A stretch of DNA of 64,000 nucleotides from Beta vulgaris subsp. vulgaris (lineage: Eukaryota; Streptophyta; Magnoliopsida; Caryophyllales; Amaranthaceae): assembly GCF_026745355.1 (NCBI RefSeq), contig NC_079202.1, forward strand, positions 60,084,622 through 60,148,621. The letters run 5' to 3'. The notes below the pieces were generated by a model. That model did not search any database and had not been told where the DNA came from. It worked only from the letters and a program-made list of their open reading frames with translations. The first letter of the stretch is position 1, and every line of letters starts with the position of its first letter. Both the position numbers and the translations under genes were made by a program. Shown here in pieces: positions 11,469 to 22,440 of the stretch.

Positions 11469-11882
11469 GTGACATATTTCGTTTAATTACAGTGTATAAT
11501 TTTCAATCTTCTGTTCTCTTTCGTAATATGTGTAGCATGGGAAAACAAAAAGTTTCAGAATTAGTCCCAAGCACAACCTCAGAGGCAAAACTTTCTGCAA
11601 CAAATTAATGAGTTATTGAAAACCATCATGTCACGTGTGGAATGGTGAAGAAACAACCTGTAATCTAAAGCCTACTTGACTCTGATAAATCCATATTCAA
11701 GCAAGAACATGTCCAATTGGGGGTAAAGCTCCTAACAAGTGCTTTGCGCTCCAAATACTTGAATCCAAGACCTCTATCGAGCTGGAATAACCCTCTTACC
11801 AGCTAATCCCAAGCACTTGTTGGTTGATCATGTCGGATGTAAGCAGAAATGAAGGTGTATATTTTGTGGTTTTGGGTTGCAG

Positions 11883-14800
11883 TCAGATATTTGATTGGTG
11901 CAGATATAGGTCATGTTTTCGTATATAATCTATCACTTCATCAGCTGTTAGGTACTTCACGGACAACCCTCTCGAGATGCAGTCCCTGTAAGATATAATT
12001 ACAAATGTAAGATTCTTAAAATGCCAAATATGATTGTCTTCCAAGGGTCACTGAGACAGATCATTTCACCTTATTCGTGTTGAACTAATTTGGTTTGATA
12101 TAAGTTCATCCACAACCTTAATACCACTCTGTTACAATCAGTTTGAAATAATAAGAAACAAAATTAATATTAGACGTCCGTCCATAGAAGTGCACTGAAC
12201 TAGAGAGTTTTTCATACCTTGTTGTCATTCAATATCTCATTGCTCGATATAATCTTGTCAACATCTTGCCCTTCTCTACGAATACAAGCCACGCCAAAGT
12301 CTCTAATTATGGCCCGGACCTGTATTTAAAATCTTGTTAGTAGAGGCTAGTCATTTATGCATTGCCATCAACTGTAGTCATAGTGGCTGAAAGGTTTTCA
12401 TACAGATACACATACACAAAGGTACTTGAATTAAGTACACATAATGACAAATAATCTTAAGCAAGTAGCATTGCATTCTGTTTCAAGTAATGGAAATTGG
12501 CATCCAAAGATACCTGCTCCGGTATCCAAACACCAGGAATGCCAAATGATTCCAATAAATCCGAACCACAGACAAGCATAACCCGAAGAGATCCTGGATA
12601 GAAAAAGATACGATATTAACAGGTGCTATAGAGGAGAACGGTGCTCAAAGATTCAAACTGGTAATGACCTTTCAATCAAGAAATCAAAAAATCACGTCGA
12701 TTGCCAAATGCTCAAGGCAAGAAAGCAAAAGGTGAAATCTTACCAGGTGAAACAAGACTATTCTCGCACAAAAAGCTCTTCACTCTAGATAAAACCGTCA
12801 ATGTCCGTTGATAGGTAGCTTGTTTTGCCTGTAACAGTTTAGAATTTCAAAATCATTTGATTGCCTAAGGCAGTTGAGCAGTCTTCCCTCTCCTTCAATT
12901 AAGAAGTAATATCTAGAGCCATATACAAAACTATATGGGTTATTGAAAATAAATTTCCAAGTTGATGCCAGTCGCCAAAGTAAAACAATAGCCTCGGTCT
13001 CACAGTTATTAGTCTATGATACTTCAAGAAACTACAGAGGAAAAAGATCCCCAGAAGTTAGACTCTCTAGTGGCGAACAAGTACAACTTATTCGTAATTT
13101 TTTTTTTCTTTTTCTTTGATTTTTAGGAGGCAGTGTCATTGGGAACCACAAATGTAGGCAGGACCCAGTCTCATGTACATACCCCCTAAAAAACTAACCA
13201 TTTAAAATAGTTGGCATCTAATCGAACACTACATAAGATTTCAATAGTGTAAGAAAGTTATTCGGGATGGAAGCATTAAACAGAACAAGCACAATAGAAG
13301 GGGAAAGCCCAAGAGGGATCAGATGAACAAAAGGTAGCCTTGATTTGGTTTACTTAACAATTAACATAGGCAATACTTCAATAAAAGTATCTTAACAACT
13401 CTACTTCATACGAATTGACTTATACATTGGGTTTGATTCAAAACTTTCTTCTCTCAACTGGTTTAGTTTCTTGTAAAAATTACTTTCAGCCAATCACGTA
13501 AGCATAACATATTATTTTTCAAGCAGATTACTCAACCATTCTCCTCTTTTTTTCATTGACACGTCTACTTCAAAAGGATTTAATGTTTTACTCAGATGTA
13601 AGACCAAGATCTCTCCAGAAAACGGTTAGACATTTTCGTTATCTTTTGTTCTTTATTAGATATAGGATCAAGGTTCGTCTAGACATAAAAAGGCGAAAAT
13701 CCAGTCAATATTAGGATCTTCTAGTTCTTCCTCTGTCTCCTTGTCTGTCCTTGGAAAATAAATATTTTGCTTCAGTAGTTCAGTCATTCATCAATACAAG
13801 CAAAAGATCAAGTGACTCTTCAAAGGCATAAGCACACCATTCCCTTTCTTTATAATTTATACACATTTTCTGCCACCACAAGTACAGGACCAAGGGGTGG
13901 GGTATTTTTTCTAAGAGAGTAAAAAAAGAGGAAGAGCAAGGGAGAGAAATATGTATTAACATAGTGACTTTAATTTTTGAGGAGTATTTACGTAGCAATT
14001 TAGTGGTCACATAAGAACAGAAGTTGTTGACCAACACCTGCCCCTGCAAAGTCTCCTACTTCACATATGGTGCTGTAAGTTGATTACAAAAGGAAACTGA
14101 AATTCATCAAAGTTCATAACCAAATGCTAGACGTTCTATGGAGGTTTATACCCGTAGGATAAGTGGCAAACTGAACAAAGGAAGTTGCTCAAGATCTCAC
14201 ATTGCTATCAGAGGGTACGTGCAAAATATGCTGAGGGGTAGGATTATTAGGCACCACAAAAAGAGCTGAAAGGGTGATTACCTCCCACGTATCCACCATT
14301 ATGTAGTTTGAACTTTTGCAGGCTAGTTGACACATTTCTATACGATGTTCAGCAGATAACAGGCCCTACAGAAAAACAAACGCTACATTAGAACTTCTTT
14401 TAAAGTCTTTGGTCCAGTGATCAGCAATAGTAAACAGGAACCTTCAATGTTCTTAATTATTGCCCACAAAAGTTTGCTTGTAAATTGCCATTCCTAGTTT
14501 ATTGTGCAGTTCAAAGAAATGAGCTTCGTTTACCTTTACGGTTAATTTAATATTTTTACCAATATACCTTAATTGAATCCAATAAAAGATAGCCTTTGGA
14601 AGACACTTTTTTAGGTAAATCAGTAAGAAATCTTTAACGCTTTACAAAATTAAATTTCCAGAGTCACATACGTACCATAGCACTCTTCTGAAATTAAAGA
14701 TAGTAACAGAAATAGATGATGCTCATGAATTAAAGATAGTCAAATATGTTTATAGTTTTTAACCTAAAAAATATAGAAAAGTTCAATAAGTATATCTGCA

Positions 14801-16203
14801 CATTCACAGTTTGTCCTATCAAAGCAGTTGTGCACATACAACATTAAATGGCATTTTGCTGAATAAACAGACTACTATTTTTTGTCCAAAGCATGAAAGG
14901 CAGTATCACTCATAGGCCCTTCCTAACACTTCAAAACGCCACCAAGCGATGCATCAGACGTACAAATATACAATAGAAAACCTATTTAGATTCTCTACCA
15001 AAGACATACTCAACCACATGTGAGAAAATGATACATACCCTCTTCTTATATGCATCATTCACAGGTGATATATAGGCTCCAATAACATGATAACCCTCAG
15101 AACTCAGTGCATCTCTAGCCAACTCTAAAGAAAATATAGAGGTTATCAGTATACAAAGGATAGGAGATTCAAACCTTAAGAAAATATAGAATCTTTCACA
15201 TAATTAATCTAATCTGAACAATGTAGAGTCTTCACATAACTAATCTAATCTTCACCTACTTTAAAATCCTTAGGCACTCGTAAGAAGAAAATGGTGCAAT
15301 ATCATAATAGATTGATCAGCAAGGGCAACATGGAAAGATCATAGAAGACATTACCGAACATCCGCAAGTGCATAAAAGTGGGAGGATTAAAACTTCCAGT
15401 TGCAACTAAAACCACATATGTCTTCTCCCTAGTGGGAAAAAAATGAGAAAGGAGCTCAGTACAGGTCCAATATGCGAAGCCTTACATTTGGTCAAATATC
15501 AAGTTATCAACTATTGATAACACCAAGTACCTTTGGCTTATATTGCCATGTGTTTTTAATTGCATAGAAACAATCCAAGTGATAAGCACAATAGTAATGT
15601 AAAACAACTTTTTGCCAATATCAGTGAAACGGGTGATGTTGGTGTAACTGTCTCAACCAATCAAAAAATCATCTTATTCTGTTATTATACTCAAAACTTC
15701 CCCCTACTATTGAGGTAGTTATGAAAGACTTGCATTGCTATGTGTAACTGATGGCAGAAAAATTATTACCACATACCAAATGAAGGAAATACAAAAGAAA
15801 TTGAACATAGTAAATTACTCCCTCCGTCCCATAATATAGTGCTTGTTTCTTTTTTACACGGTCTCCAAGACGTAACTTTAACCTTTAATATCTTCGATTC
15901 CGTATTAATAAAAAATATAAAAAATTGATTTATGAAACTACACATTGAGGCGCATCTAACAAGATCGAATTTTTGGTCAAAGATTTTAAAGTTTAACCCA
16001 CAAAAAATGAAGTAGACACTATATTATGGGACGGAGGGAGTACTAAATTTAGTAAAGTTAGCATTTGCTTACTTGGTTGCACCGGCTGATGAAACGTCCA
16101 AAATACTTGAGGTCACATTCAATTTATTCAATGGCAGAGGCAGGCCCGTCCCTGAGCCAGGGCAAGTGGGGCGGCCGCCCTGGGCCCGGGGATGACAGGT
16201 CAT
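11883..16203 (-). CDS. NMNAT: Nicotinamide/nicotinate mononucleotide adenylyltransferase with hAT-supplied start
   Basis: NMNAT joins NMN or NaMN to ATP to make NAD or its deamido precursor. Nine in-frame exons: (16203)16140-16073, 15428-15355, 15124-15039, 14365-14282, 12828-12744, 12593-12514, 12319-12218, 12128-12070, 11985-11883. All junctions are GT-AG and phases agree. Visible motifs include the nucleotide-binding GSFNPPTFMH (residues 55-64), SPVNDAYKK, LLSAEHRIEMC, TYQRTL, LLVCGSDLL-type and VWIPEQ segments, and the C-terminal ISSTRIR (228-234). The expected N-terminus (M-D-V- before PLP in homologues) is missing because an hAT terminus begins at 16141. The frame runs on through the hAT end to an ATG at 16203-16201, immediately preceded by an in-frame stop, giving 267 residues. 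Whether that start is used, or the gene is crippled, cannot be told from sequence. Confidence 0.88.
15818..16040. mobile_element. Stowaway MITE in NMNAT intron 1, 223 bp
   Basis: Near-perfect terminal inverted repeats CTCCCTCCGTCCCATAATAT are flanked by TA duplications (15816-15817, 16041-16042). It is related to the MITE at 54419. Confidence 0.9.
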
Positions 16204-16747
16204 TCCTTAATGATTTCCAGCCACAACACTTGAAAAATTAATCTCATGAAATTAAACAACAACAAGTGAACACAAATATGCGCATCTACAAATTGTAACA
16301 TAAATTTTCTTATCATTTACTTCCATGAAACAAAGATGAGATAAGAAGTTAAACCAGAAACTCGAGTCATAAGTTTATAACATGTAAATTATCACTAAAA
16401 ACATGAGATAGCATGTATGAGAAAGAAAAAATAAGTTGAATTCATGAAACAAATAGCATAAAACCAATCGCATGAATAATCACATGAAGTAGATCTCAAA
16501 AATCGCAATTCCACACCAAAATCCGCAACAAAACAAGTAGATTCATCTAAGGAACAAAACAAGAACCTGGAACAAGCTTCTGCAATTCGAGCTTTGCGTA
16601 TGACATATGAGAGGTTCCAGATTCCAAAGGTTCTAAAGGAATTCAATTTGCTTATGAGTTGGGCACCGGCACCGTGAGCTTTTTTGGAGTGTTACTCGCA
16701 TATAGGCTATATACCTATGTAGTTTAAGACTATATGCGAGTAAGGAA
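16141..16747. mobile_element. hAT terminus and body, left part; right end not found
   Basis: Starts CAGGCCCGTCCCTGAG and continues with GC-rich GCCCTGGGCCC. This closely matches the left end of the complete hAT at 39140 (CAGGCCCGGCCCTGG...CAGGGCCC). It interrupts NMNAT exon 1. The element is itself interrupted at 16748 by a retroposed insertion and resumes at 18192. No matching right terminus or repeat of the flanking GGCAGAGG was found, so it may be truncated. No transposase frame is visible. Confidence 0.65.
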
Positions 16748-16839
16748 ACCTCTTTTTCTCTCTTCTCTCTCCTCCCCACAAAAACCCTAATTTTCAATTT
16801 AAGGGCTACCATCATCCTTTTGGGCGGTGGTAAGCCCCC

Positions 16840-17697
16840 GGAAATATTTATAGTAAACCCGGATATACCATGCTCATGGTACACCTAAGGCTATTTTCGC
16901 CAAATGAGCAAAATGGGCAAATGAGCAAATGAACAAATGATCAAATGAGCAAAATGAGCAAATGAGCAAATGAGTAAAATGAGCAAGTAGTTTTACTCAT
17001 TTAAGAAAATGAGCAAACACGTTTACCCAAATGAGCAATCTTTGTCATTTGATCATCATCATCTTCCTCACTTTCAGATCTGGAAATTTCTTTTTTTTTT
17101 TTATTTTGCGAATTTTAAATCTCCATTGTTGAAAGATTTGGAAGGAGGAGAGAGAAGAATTGAAACAACAACAACCGAACAACAACAACAACAACAACAT
17201 AACAATTGAACAAATAAGCAACGATTAAAACAACAACATAGAACAAATGTGCAACGATGGCGTCCGAAAATCCTAAACCCCCAATCATCATGATAAATTT
17301 CTTAAAATTAAGAAAAATGGCGAAAAAAAATTGGGGAAAAATCATGAGAGAGAAAATGAAGAAGCATGAGAATAAGGGGAGGTACTGGAATGAAAATAAA
17401 AAGTCGAAAATCTCGCGTCGCCATTAATGAACAGTACTGGAACTAGAAAGCAGATGAAATGGAGGAGAGAGAAAGAGATTGATCCGTTGATGATGATGAT
17501 TAATACGAATTGCGGTTAATCAGTTCATGTTTCAAGGTTTCATGGAGATTCAGATGAAGAAATGGAGGAAGAAGATGATGATAGTGGTGAAAGTTGCTGG
17601 AAAGAACAAATTAGGAAATTAAAGTTTTAGTTAATTACAAAAATGCCCCTGGGTGTACCATGCTCATGGTACACCCGGGTGTACCATGAGTGGACTC
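16840..17697. mobile_element. MULE-like element nested in the retroposed insert, 858 bp
   Basis: GTAAGCCCCC flanks both sides (16830-16839, 17698-17707), a 9-10 bp duplication as expected of Mutator-like elements. The ends form an imperfect inverted repeat of about 33 bp sharing TAMACCCGGRTRTACCATG, followed by palindromic TACCATG..CATGGTACACC. Inside are a minisatellite (16897-17040), a CAA-type microsatellite near 17163-17205, and a 56-residue frame at 17257-17427 starting MASENPKPP with no known domain. Confidence 0.7.
16897..17040. repeat. AAATGAGC-type minisatellite
   Basis: Successive 8-9 bp units of AAATGAGC/AAAATGAGC with point variants, about 14 copies, inside the MULE-like element. 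Confidence 0.8.
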
Positions 17698-18207
17698 GTA
17701 AGCCCCCTTTTCTCCATTTGTTACTAGTTTTTTATGTTTATGTTTCTAATAATTTTTAGTCTCTCTCTAATTGAGAGTTTTTCTACCCATATATTGGGTT
17801 ATATCTACCCATATATTGGGTTTTATCTCTCTCCATGTGAGAGTTTTGAGACTTTGTTTTTGGGTTTTTATGTAATTCTAGATGTTAATTTGTTGATCGA
17901 AATTTGTGCGGAGTTGCAACAGATGTCAAGACTTCATTTACAATCAATTGAATTAAATCCAGTTCTACTTCAAAACTACAAAAGATCGACAGACCCCCTC
18001 GCAAAAGGTTGCATCAGACAACGATGTAAAAGACGAGGGTGTTCAGAAATGTTAGATCTATTCAACGATCGTGGTTTTATCATATTAGAATTGTATTTAT
18101 TCAATTTCATATGTATTTGTCTAGTTTCTATTTCTATTGTAGATGTCGTATGACTTTGAATCAATGAATTAATGTTATTTTCAAAAAAAAAATATGCGAG
18201 TAAGGAA

Positions 18208-18723
18208 CACGAAAGGTAAAGTACTAATACCGTATAAGAATACAATGTATTTAGGGCGTTAGTAAAAAAATTTAGGGCGTCAAATAGCAAAACTCATTTT
18301 TTTTTTATGCATAACACCCGAAAGTGTAACATAAATTGACGAGTTTATCTCTATTATATAAGCAAAGTGATGAGCTACGGTGTCGTCTCGTAAAATTACT
18401 GTTCTACCCTTTACTTATTAAAAAAATGCTAACTATAAAATATTCAATTCTTTCTTGATCTATATTTATGTGTAATAACTAATAAGGAAACTTAAGATTG
18501 TTTAATTTATAATAAGATATAATGTACACATAAAATATTTTCCAAATAATATGCTTAAAAGAGATATTTTTGATTGAAAATGAAACTAATCTAACTAAAG
18601 CAATTTCAAACAATTAAAAAGTAAGAACTTATACATTGACATAAATATGCATATGAGAATAGTATTAGCTTATTGTACATCGATAATCTGTTAGAATTCT
18701 AAATATTATCATATAAATAGGAT
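18208..18723. other. Right part of the interrupted hAT and left flank of repeat unit A
   Basis: AT-rich, no coding exon. It should contain the lost or unrecognised right portion of the hAT begun at 16141. I see no matching terminus. Confidence 0.4.
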
Positions 18724-18984
18724 TATTATTCCTAGCCTGTTCTCTCCATCTTATTTTCAATTCAGTTACAATCAGTTGGATTCATGCTCCGTTTGGTAGT
18801 GTGTAAAATATTTTCCATGAAAATTGGTTTTCCTTTTTCTCTCATTTTCCGTTGTTTGCTATGCTAAGGAGTGTAATTCCTGTAGGTGGTTATCTAATCC
18901 TTGAGGTGTTTTGAAGAATTGTGAAGGAAAACCCATTGTGACGGGATCCATGAGTTGGTTTGTTACTGAGTTTGGTGAATCTGA

Positions 18985-19453
18985 CGGGACGTTTGGTATG
19001 AGGGATTGAGAGTTTGGGGATTAGAGGATGGGATTGGGAATGGGAGTTAGAAGGTGGGAATTCATTAAATATATCCCAATCCCTTGTTTGGTATGTTAGT
19101 GGGATTATGTTGGGGATATTATTATCCCATGTTTGGTATGAGGTACTTAATTAGGGAATATATTGCTAAATTACAAATTTACCCATTTTAATGAAGGATA
19201 GTAAAAGAAGAGCAAACAATATTGGTGAAGTATATTTTAATGAATGGTAAATTAGTCTTTTAACATAACTAGAAATAATCCCCCTCCTTAATACCTGCCC
19301 CCTCCCATGTCTTATTTTGGTGGGATAAGAGGGGTTTAATCCCATTCCCCTTCACATGAAAATTTAGATATCCCTCAAACAAACATGGGATATATACCCA
19401 TGGGGATATAATATCTCATTCCCACCCTCTAATCCCCCTAAACAAACACCCCC
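18985..19453. mobile_element. GTTTGGTA-type MITE in unit A
   Basis: Ends CGGGACGTTTGGTATGAGGG and inverted GGGGGTGTTTGTTTAGGGGG are flanked by TGA on both sides. They fit a PIF/Harbinger-like MITE with an atypical 3-bp target. The interior is rich in GGGATT/AATCCC motifs. Confidence 0.6.
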
Positions 19454-20898
19454 TGAGGGTATTATAGAAGGACATCCCAATGATTCCCATTTGCTCCAGG
19501 TGAAGGTCAAATAGTTAGAGTCAAAAAGAGAGGCAATATAAATCAGATTGATGCATAAAAGGATAATTTTGGTTCTAGAAATAATTTTATGACTTTTATC
19601 TTACTTTTTACCTTACTTATCTAATCTTAGGCGGATATATGGAGCTGGTTAGATGCAATCCTTAGGTGCGTATGCCTTTTAACATTGATGATAGTTATTA
19701 ATTTGCAAACTTCTAAATTTTTGTCAATTTATTTTATCTGATTCTATTTTCCTCTACTGTTCTTATTAGTTTTTGTTTAGACTAGTGATAATACCTCCAT
19801 ACTCAAATGTGTTGTTTAAGTCTTTCTTATGTTGCAGATGTTATCAGTTACTAATAAAAAACAATAATATGATGGTTTGGAGATCGTAAAAAGGCGGACT
19901 GAACAACGTTTGTATAGTTGCAAGGAGTATCAACTTAAAAAAGATGTACGTAGTACTATAAACTATGCATCATCCTACCCTTTTAAGAGTGGGAAAGGTG
20001 GTTTATGAACAATAATTTACATGTGCATTGGGGCGTTGTTGTTGTTGTTAAAAGAAAATATTTCTAACTTGCTTTTGCTATTAATCTTCACCTTTCAGCT
20101 ACTTCGCTTTTATGGCTATTATGCAACAAATTATCCATGGCAAGAGCTTTGCCAATAAGAGCTTTGGGAGTAGGTTCTTGTTTTCATCATCTAAGTCGTT
20201 TTTTCTCATGGTTTGCAAAAACTAAGGTTTTATAAACAAAATCTCTTTAGTTTAAAAATGAGCTGGTAGGAAAAGGCAATGGGAGTTTCCTGAAGACCAT
20301 AAATAATGAGGCTGTAATGAGTCAATTTAAACTCTAAAGTAATCAATATTTAATTTTTTGGAAAAAAGTACCTATTAAAATCAAAATTTTGTGAAAAACT
20401 ACCTAATAAAAATAAAGTTTTGTATCTTGTATCTTGTATGTCCATTCTATATAACACAATGGCAAAATATTCCTTTATTAATTTTGTATCAGAACCCAAA
20501 ATATATGTATTTTATGCGTTGTGGTGCTTTGTTTAATATGGTTGTTCAATTACAAGTTTTTTAGATATTGAAAATGTGTAGTTTGTATTTTTTTTAATTG
20601 TTTTTTTAACATAAATATTATACTGCAGATTTTTCATTTGAATGGCTAATATAGTTTTATACTACCTCCGTTAGTTTTTATCTGCAACAATAACTATAAA
20701 GGGATGTTAAAATTATGTGAAACAAGTTACAAACTATCCTTATTTAGTAAAAAAAAATTCAATAAAAAGACCAAAGTACCCTTATCATAAAACTTAAACC
20801 AACAATCAGTATACTCATCCAACATCAATCAAATTTATAATCTAACTAATCTCCTTGCTAATTTCACCAAGAAAATCAGATTTTTCCATTCATTCTAT

Positions 20899-21045
20899 CT
20901 CCTCCTTCAACCTCAACCACTTTCATCAACACCAATTTCATTTTCTCTCTCCTCCTTTAACTTCAACCTTTTTATCAACACCAATTTCATTTTCTCTCTC
21001 CTCCTTCAACCTCAACTTTTTGCATCAACATAAATTTCATCCTCC
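20899..21045. repeat. Tandem repeat, three copies of about 49 bp (unit A)
   Basis: Units starting at 20899, 20949 and 20998 share CTCCTCCTTCAACCTCAAC..CATCAACACCAATTTCATTT. The short frame across it is low complexity. Confidence 0.75.
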
Positions 21046-21234
21046 TAAATCAATTACTCATATTTGAGAAAGAATTTCTATAAAAACAATAAAGAGAAGA
21101 AGATTTAAGATACGAAGAAGGAAACAACAAAGAATATAACTTCGGTGGTTTTGGTCGGAGTTAAGGTGGGTTTTGGTTGGTAACAGTGTAACCCTAAGGT
21201 TATTCTTGTAATTGTGTATTATTACTCGTTTATA

Positions 21235-21490
21235 CTACCTCCGTTCTTTTTAGTTGCAACGTTTGACAAATTGCACTATTCATGTTCTCTTATTTGACCA
21301 CATTTATTGATTTATATGTTAAATAAAATATAGTCATTTGGGGTCTTGTTTGATTCGTTTCGATGTAAGCTTTCATAATATCAAATTTTTATAATTTTTA
21401 CTTACATACAATTAGAGATAAAACGATTTGAAATTGCACATTGGCAAGCGTGAAAGTCAAAACGTTGCAACTAAATAAAAACAGAGGTAG
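21235..21490. mobile_element. Stowaway MITE in unit A
   Basis: Terminal inverted repeats CTACCTCCGTTC...GTTGCAACG with TA duplications; same family as the MITE at 6170. Confidence 0.85.
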
Positions 21491-21497
21491 TATATAT

Positions 21498-21794
21498 TAG
21501 AGGTGATCATTTTGGCCTGGCCCGTTTTTGGGCCGATTTTTGGGCATAATTTTTCGGCCCGGTCGTTTTTTGTTTTTGTTTTTGGGCGTGCTTTAGGCAA
21601 GCTAAAAATGACTTTTCAGTCTATTTTTTGGCCCGACCCGTTTTGGCCCGCAAAAGCCCGCTAAGCCGGCCCGAAATAGCGGGCTTTGGACACAAAAATT
21701 CGGCCCGAATTTAGGCCCGGCCCAGACCAGGCCCGGCCAATGGGCAAATTTTTTTGGCCGAGGCCCGGCCCGGCCCGGCCCATGATCACCTCTA
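21498..21794. mobile_element. TAGAGGTGATCA hAT MITE in unit A
   Basis: Perfect TAGAGGTGATCA inverted ends with GC-rich GGCCCGGCCC subterminal blocks. An 8-bp flank GTATATAT/ATATATAT is consistent with hAT. The copy at 49990 has a perfect target duplication. Confidence 0.75.
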
Positions 21795-21802
21795 ATATAT
21801 AT

Positions 21803-22214
21803 ATGAGTGTCAGGGTTCCCTAATTGGGTAGAACCTCATATTATTATTTTTCACATGGTATCACGAGCCAACAAATTTTTCTAAAAACCCTAACCCTAAT
21901 TTTTTTTACGTTCTCCTTTACGTGCTTGATTCAATGTCTTCTTCTCCATCGGTGTCAACCATTGATGTACCTAGCAGCTTTCACAGCCTTCTATGGTTCC
22001 TATTTGTACAGTTGTGCCTTCTCAAGTCACAGCATCAATCGTTGCTTCTCTTCCTACCGTATCTGGTTTTTCCATATCAACAAATGGTTTACACAATTTG
22101 GCTTCAAGCATGTCTTTTGTGCCTCCTTTTTTTGGACTCCTACTCATCCATTACCTCGTAGATTATTCACTGATTCAGTCTATGAGGCGGGACAGTCCAG
22201 CTCCGGTGTGAGTC
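21803..22214 (+). mobile_element. Copia retrotransposon 5' fragment (LTR end, PBS, gag start), unit A
   Basis: A short LTR end (..TTTTTCACA) is followed by TGGTATCACGAGCC (21856-21869), a near match to the initiator-Met tRNA primer site TGGTATCAGAGCC. The leader then runs to an ATG at 21934 opening MSSSPSVSTIDVPSS, a Copia-like gag N-terminus. In this copy the frame is shifted after the first dozen codons relative to copies B and C. A CACTA element cuts it at 22215. Confidence 0.6.
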
Positions 22215-22440
22215 CACTAGTAGAAAAAAGCATTTGGGCTGCGGTTCGAAATTGTATATGGGCTGCGGTTCAAACCAAACCGCACCCCAAAATATTCAAA
22301 AAAAAAATAAATAAATAATTGGGCGGCGGTTCAATTGGGCTGCGGTTCAAATTGCCGCCCATATCTAACGTAGGATATGGGCGGTGGTTTGAATCGCCGC
22401 CCAATCAAACCGCCGCCCAATTGGAAATGAAATGTCAGGG
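22215..22440 (+). mobile_element. CACTA transposon terminus (unit A)
   Basis: CACTAGTAGAAAAAA matches the CACTA/En-Spm terminal repeat. It is followed by subterminal repeats GGGCTGCGGTTC and GGGCGGCGGTT in both orientations. The opposite terminus (..TTTTCTACTAGTG) was not found in the unit, so the element is one-ended. Confidence 0.7.

Larger units (their letters stand above)
16748..18191 (+). mobile_element. Retroposed poly(A) sequence with 16-bp target duplication
   Basis: ATATGCGAGTAAGGAA occurs exactly at 16732-16747 and again at 18192-18207. The insert starts with a CT-rich stretch resembling an mRNA leader and ends in a run of A. These are hallmarks of LINE-driven reverse transcription of an RNA. 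Without the nested element at 16840-17697 it is about 580 bp. A 139-residue frame (17734-18153) has no recognised domain. It could be a processed copy of a noncoding or unrecognised transcript, or a non-autonomous retroelement. Confidence 0.8.

Noticed and set aside
16141..16200. GC-rich block read as a CpG promoter of NMNAT
   Set aside because: It matches the terminus of the complete hAT at 39140, so it is transposon end sequence.
17734..18153. 139-residue frame in the retroposed insert taken as a gene
   Set aside because: No known domain, hydrophobic low-complexity composition, and no related frame nearby; kept only as part of the retroposed sequence.
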